From positions 66,195 to 130,194 of the forward strand of contig DATMZF010000024.1 in the NCBI GenBank assembly GCA_035560555.1: a DNA stretch of 64,000 bases. The letters run 5' to 3'. The stretch is from UBA11090 sp035560555 (lineage in GTDB: Bacteria > Spirochaetota > Spirochaetia > Treponematales > Rectinemataceae). The translations under genes were made by a program, and so were the position numbers. Of this stretch, positions 61,777 to 64,000 are shown one piece after another. Position 1 is the first letter of the stretch, and each line of letters starts with the position of its first letter. The notes beneath the pieces are model-generated. The model did not search any database and was not told the DNA's origin. It saw only the letters and a program-made list of their open reading frames with translations.

Positions 61777-63066
61777 TCACTCGCTGAAGAGTTTCGCCTT
61801 CTTGAGAATGGTGTTGGTTTCCTCGGCCGCGTCCGCGATGACTTTCGCGATAGCCGCGTCGTTGCCCGCGAGACCTTCATTCAAATACGACATCGCGAGT
61901 CTTTCCGCGAGCTTCGTTAAAAGCTCATCGAAGGCGGCGATGGGAATATAGCCATATTCCTGATATCCTGCCGGCATCTCCACGAATCCCTTGAGCTGGG
62001 GTTTTTTAGCCAGAATGGCGGAGAAATCCACATCCTGGCGGGAAGGCAGCCAGCCCACATTGTCGAGCATCCACTGCTGGTTCTCGTCGTTGACGAGGAA
62101 TTCGATGAAGTCCCAGGCGACATCCGGATTCTTGCACGATTTGCTCACATAGAGGTTCTGAAGATTGGTGATCCTTCCACCGCGGACATCGGTCGGCACT
62201 GGCGCCGTGGCGTAGTTGAGCTTGGGCGCTTTCGCGGCGATATCGCCGATGACCCATGACTCGCGGAGGAACATGGCCGTCTGCTCGAGCTCAAAGGCTT
62301 CCGCGTCGTGTTTGATTTTCAGAGAATCCCATTTATCGGTGTAGATGGCGTCCAGGTAATATTTAAGAGCCTTTCTGCCACCCTCATTGTTGTAGCCGGC
62401 GTGGTATTTCCCCTCTTCCTTTCCGGGTTCCAAAATGCTTCCGCCCATCGGGAACAGCACGAACCAGAATTTCTCGGCGAGACCGGAACCTTGGCCCGAA
62501 AGCCTCAGGCTGTGGCCGCTGCGGACGAGGTTGCCGCTTTTGTCGTACACGGCGAGTTTTTTGGCGTACTCGTACATTTCCTCGTAAGTCTTTGGGGCCC
62601 TCGTGAGACCGGCGGCCTTGAACATGTCCACGTTCCAGAAAAGCGCCGTCTTGCCCTGGAAAAAGGGAACGCCATACAGCGTTTTTTTGTAGGTGATGCT
62701 CTCTTTGGTGAAAGGAGTGTAGCGTCCGGCTTTGTTGATATAGCCCACGAGGTTGGCGGGAGTCTTGGGAATGAACCCGGCTTCGACGAACTTCTGGAGC
62801 GCGTATCCCGATACATCCAGGACATCGGCCGCCGTATTGGAAGGAATTGTGGCAGAAAGTTTCTGTTCATACTCGCGAAGAGGATGCGTCAAAATATCGA
62901 AGCTGACGTTCGGATGAAGCTTCTGATACCCTTCCGCCGCGTGCTTAAAAAGCGGCTCCATTTCGGGATACCCGGACCACAACGAAAGCTTGATCGGCTT
63001 GTCTGCCGCGAAGACGACGCTACCGGCGAGCAGCATGATCATCAGGATGGAAAATGCTCTTTTCAT
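61777..63066 (-). CDS. Extracellular sugar-binding protein of an ABC importer (SBP_bac_1)
   Basis: A 429-residue periplasmic protein with signal peptide MKRAFSILMIMLLAGSVVFAADK and the family start IKLSLWSGYPEMEPLFKHAAEGYQKLHPNVSF, then YGVPFFQGKTALFWNVDMFKAAGL and GIEFL-like WDFIEFLVNDENQQWML. It is the first transport gene of the sugar operon. GGGGGAAAGAG precedes the ATG. Confidence 0.9.
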   Translation of the reverse strand: MKRAFSILMIMLLAGSVVFAADKPIKLSLWSGYPEMEPLFKHAAEGYQKLHPNVSFDILTHPLREYEQKLSATIPSNTAADVLDVSGYALQKFVEAGFIPKTPANLVGYINKAGRYTPFTKESITYKKTLYGVPFFQGKTALFWNVDMFKAAGLTRAPKTYEEMYEYAKKLAVYDKSGNLVRSGHSLRLSGQGSGLAEKFWFVLFPMGGSILEPGKEEGKYHAGYNNEGGRKALKYYLDAIYTDKWDSLKIKHDAEAFELEQTAMFLRESWVIGDIAAKAPKLNYATAPVPTDVRGGRITNLQNLYVSKSCKNPDVAWDFIEFLVNDENQQWMLDNVGWLPSRQDVDFSAILAKKPQLKGFVEMPAGYQEYGYIPIAAFDELLTKLAERLAMSYLNEGLAGNDAAIAKVIADAAEETNTILKKAKLFSE

Positions 63067-63089
63067 CTCTTTCCCCCTCTATCTATTTT

Positions 63090-63108
63090 TTGTTGAATTA
63101 CTCAACAA
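63090..63108. promoter_or_regulatory. TTGTTGA-N5-TCAACAA palindrome before the sugar-binding-protein gene
   Basis: A perfect 7-5-7 inverted repeat in the 81-bp gap between the SIS and binding-protein genes. It resembles the TTGT..ACAA elements at 63929 and 63988, so it may be a third operator. A hairpin (GCGGCG/CGCCGC, 63124-63146) follows the SIS stop. Confidence 0.45.
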
Positions 63109-63147
63109 GATTCCAAACGCAAGAGCGCGGCGCGAGCGTCGCCGCTT

Positions 63148-63903
63148 CTAAAACAGATGCTTGATCCTTCCGACGTACTTATCTTGATATTTGGCGTTCG
63201 CCTGCTCTCCGCCCGGAATGTTGGCGCTCTGCCAGAGTGGAGGCGGGAAACCGCGATCGAGCAGATATCGCACCGTCTCGACCACAAGAAGATTCACGGT
63301 GAAGCAATTCGCCAGGGTTGAGCTGGGCGCCACCTTCTGGTCCAGCCCATCGAAATCGACAACCGCGTCTCCATAGGGCATGCAGGTATTCACGAATACA
63401 TCGACGATCTCATGGAGGTTCTTGCCGCTGGTGTGACGAGCGGGGTGGTCCTTCGGCACATTCTGGCCAAAAGCCGGTGATGTCACTCCAATGGTCTTCA
63501 CCCCCCGCTTCTTGGCCTCGATGGCCACCTCAATCGTCATGCTGTTTATGCCATACGCGTTCACGATAATGACCACGCCGTCTTCTATCCCGTAGGCGTC
63601 CATGACCGTTTTAGCGTACCCGCTCGACCGTTCCACATGATTGGAGCGCAAAGCTCCATGGAGGAGCGCCGTTCCCGGATCAAGAATCGCGTTTATCGGG
63701 ACGAGACCGCCAGCTCGCCAGAACATCTCTTCTGCCCCGAGGTTCGAATGGCCGCCAGTGCCGATCACATGGACCAGCTTATCCTCCATGATGGTCGATC
63801 CCATCAATTCGGCCGCTTTCCCAATTGTCCCGGATGGGTCGGCTACGATCGTTTTATACATTGAAACGATTTTTTGGTAATACTGTTCCGTGTAAACCGA
63901 CAT
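63148..63903 (-). CDS. SIS-domain sugar isomerase family protein (UPF0309/YfeU-like)
   Basis: A 251-residue protein with one SIS domain. GTGGHSNLGAEEMFWRAGGL carries the phosphosugar-binding loop, followed by VVIIVNAYGINSMTIEVA and KTIGVTSP. Members of this group are linked to amino-sugar phosphate metabolism and MurR/RpiR-controlled loci. The ATG at 63903 with GGGAG 4 nt upstream gives the expected MSVYTEQYYQ start. It opens the sugar operon, directly after a consensus promoter and operators. Confidence 0.83.
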   Translation of the reverse strand: MSVYTEQYYQKIVSMYKTIVADPSGTIGKAAELMGSTIMEDKLVHVIGTGGHSNLGAEEMFWRAGGLVPINAILDPGTALLHGALRSNHVERSSGYAKTVMDAYGIEDGVVIIVNAYGINSMTIEVAIEAKKRGVKTIGVTSPAFGQNVPKDHPARHTSGKNLHEIVDVFVNTCMPYGDAVVDFDGLDQKVAPSSTLANCFTVNLLVVETVRYLLDRGFPPPLWQSANIPGGEQANAKYQDKYVGRIKHLF

Positions 63904-63928
63904 ATGACTCCCGGAAAACGAATCCCCT

Positions 63929-63941
63929 GTTGTAATACAAC
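63929..63941. promoter_or_regulatory. Operator-like palindrome over the transcription start
   Basis: GTTGTA-A-TACAAC, a perfect 13-bp palindrome. The start site predicted from the promoter at 63945-63972 (about 63938) lies inside it, the position of a classical repressor site. Confidence 0.55.
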
Positions 63942-63944
63942 TCA

Positions 63945-63972
63945 ATTATAATATGCTTTCGTTCGCTGTCAA
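63945..63972 (-). promoter_or_regulatory. Consensus sigma-70 promoter of the sugar operon
   Basis: Perfect -35 TTGACA (63972-63967) and perfect -10 TATAAT (63950-63945) with a 16-bp spacer. A promoter this strong needs tight repression, which fits the flanking palindromes. Confidence 0.8.
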
Positions 63973-63987
63973 TAAAAAACTGAATCA

Positions 63988-63999
63988 TTGTACTAACAA
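63988..63999. promoter_or_regulatory. Second operator-like repeat upstream of the -35 box
   Basis: TTGT-N4-ACAA (TTGTACTAACAA), related to the 63929 palindrome and about 59 bp from it. The pair would flank the promoter. The window ends 1 bp beyond. Confidence 0.4.
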
Positions 64000-64000
64000 T

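Overview
The window is about 64 kb of GC-rich (roughly 60 % by eye), densely coded bacterial chromosome. A spirochaete is the best guess, as inference only. Both small lipoproteins have a Ser-Ser-Cys lipobox (serine at -1), which the relaxed spirochaetal lipobox tolerates. The prolyl-tRNA synthetase is the archaeal/eukaryal-like short type with a C-terminal Cys cluster. There are three membrane-anchored diguanylate cyclases, a secreted beta-barrel-like protein and many ABC importers. I see no rRNA, CRISPR array, insertion sequence, integrase or phage gene. One tRNA gene is present, tRNA-Val(CAC).

Layout. 1-5.7 kb: end of an atypical glmS, then on the opposite strand galU-coaW and a diguanylate cyclase. 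5.7-8.1 kb: aldehyde:ferredoxin oxidoreductase and a cupin, in one operon with that cyclase. 8.4-13 kb: MFS transporter, tRNA-Val, dolichol-kinase-like protein, membrane protein and proS. 13-18 kb: a second cyclase, a DUF2807 lipoprotein, a split ThrE exporter and a third cyclase. 18-22.7 kb: an M16C protease and an outer-membrane-type protein with a strong promoter. 22.7-26.5 kb: a minus-strand run of a small conserved protein, M55 D-aminopeptidase, methyltransferase and DUF3788-GNAT fusion, then a low-GC lipoprotein. 26.8-32 kb: Uup-like ABC-F, SrkA-like kinase, AraC-GyrI regulator and MATE pump. 32-43.6 kb: a complete peptide ABC importer (SBP-B-C-D-F) ending in a CocE-type hydrolase, next to a beta-propeller sensor kinase and NarL-type regulator. 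43.6-48 kb: 2H phosphodiesterase, Asp/Glu racemase, EamA exporter, Ada-like alkyltransferase and methyltransferase. 48.4-53.9 kb: secreted M20 peptidase and an iron-type ABC importer. 54-64 kb: a sugar locus with SIS isomerase, SBP, two permeases, a 920-residue fusion of an AGE-epimerase-like barrel with a ceramidase-like hydrolase, a DegT aminotransferase, a DeoR regulator and a TIM-barrel isomerase.

How it works together. The sugar locus is the most distinctive part. It starts from a near-consensus promoter flanked by related TTGT..ACAA palindromes. It contains uptake genes, an SIS protein of the amino-sugar type, an enzyme fusion that could act on an N-acylated sugar or conjugate, and a PLP aminotransferase. 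The natural reading is import and remodelling of an amino sugar or glycoconjugate, but no substrate can be named from sequence. The peptide importer plus CocE hydrolase plus sensor pair looks like a regulated peptide or ester scavenging module.

Patterns across the window. All three ABC operons carry a large inverted repeat between the binding-protein gene and the first downstream transporter gene. Several genes (galU, thrE N-part, the ABC-F gene, the MATE gene) have a -10 box only 7-10 nt before the start codon and no visible Shine-Dalgarno, which suggests leaderless mRNAs. Two envelope-protein mRNAs appear to begin with a hairpin at or near +1.
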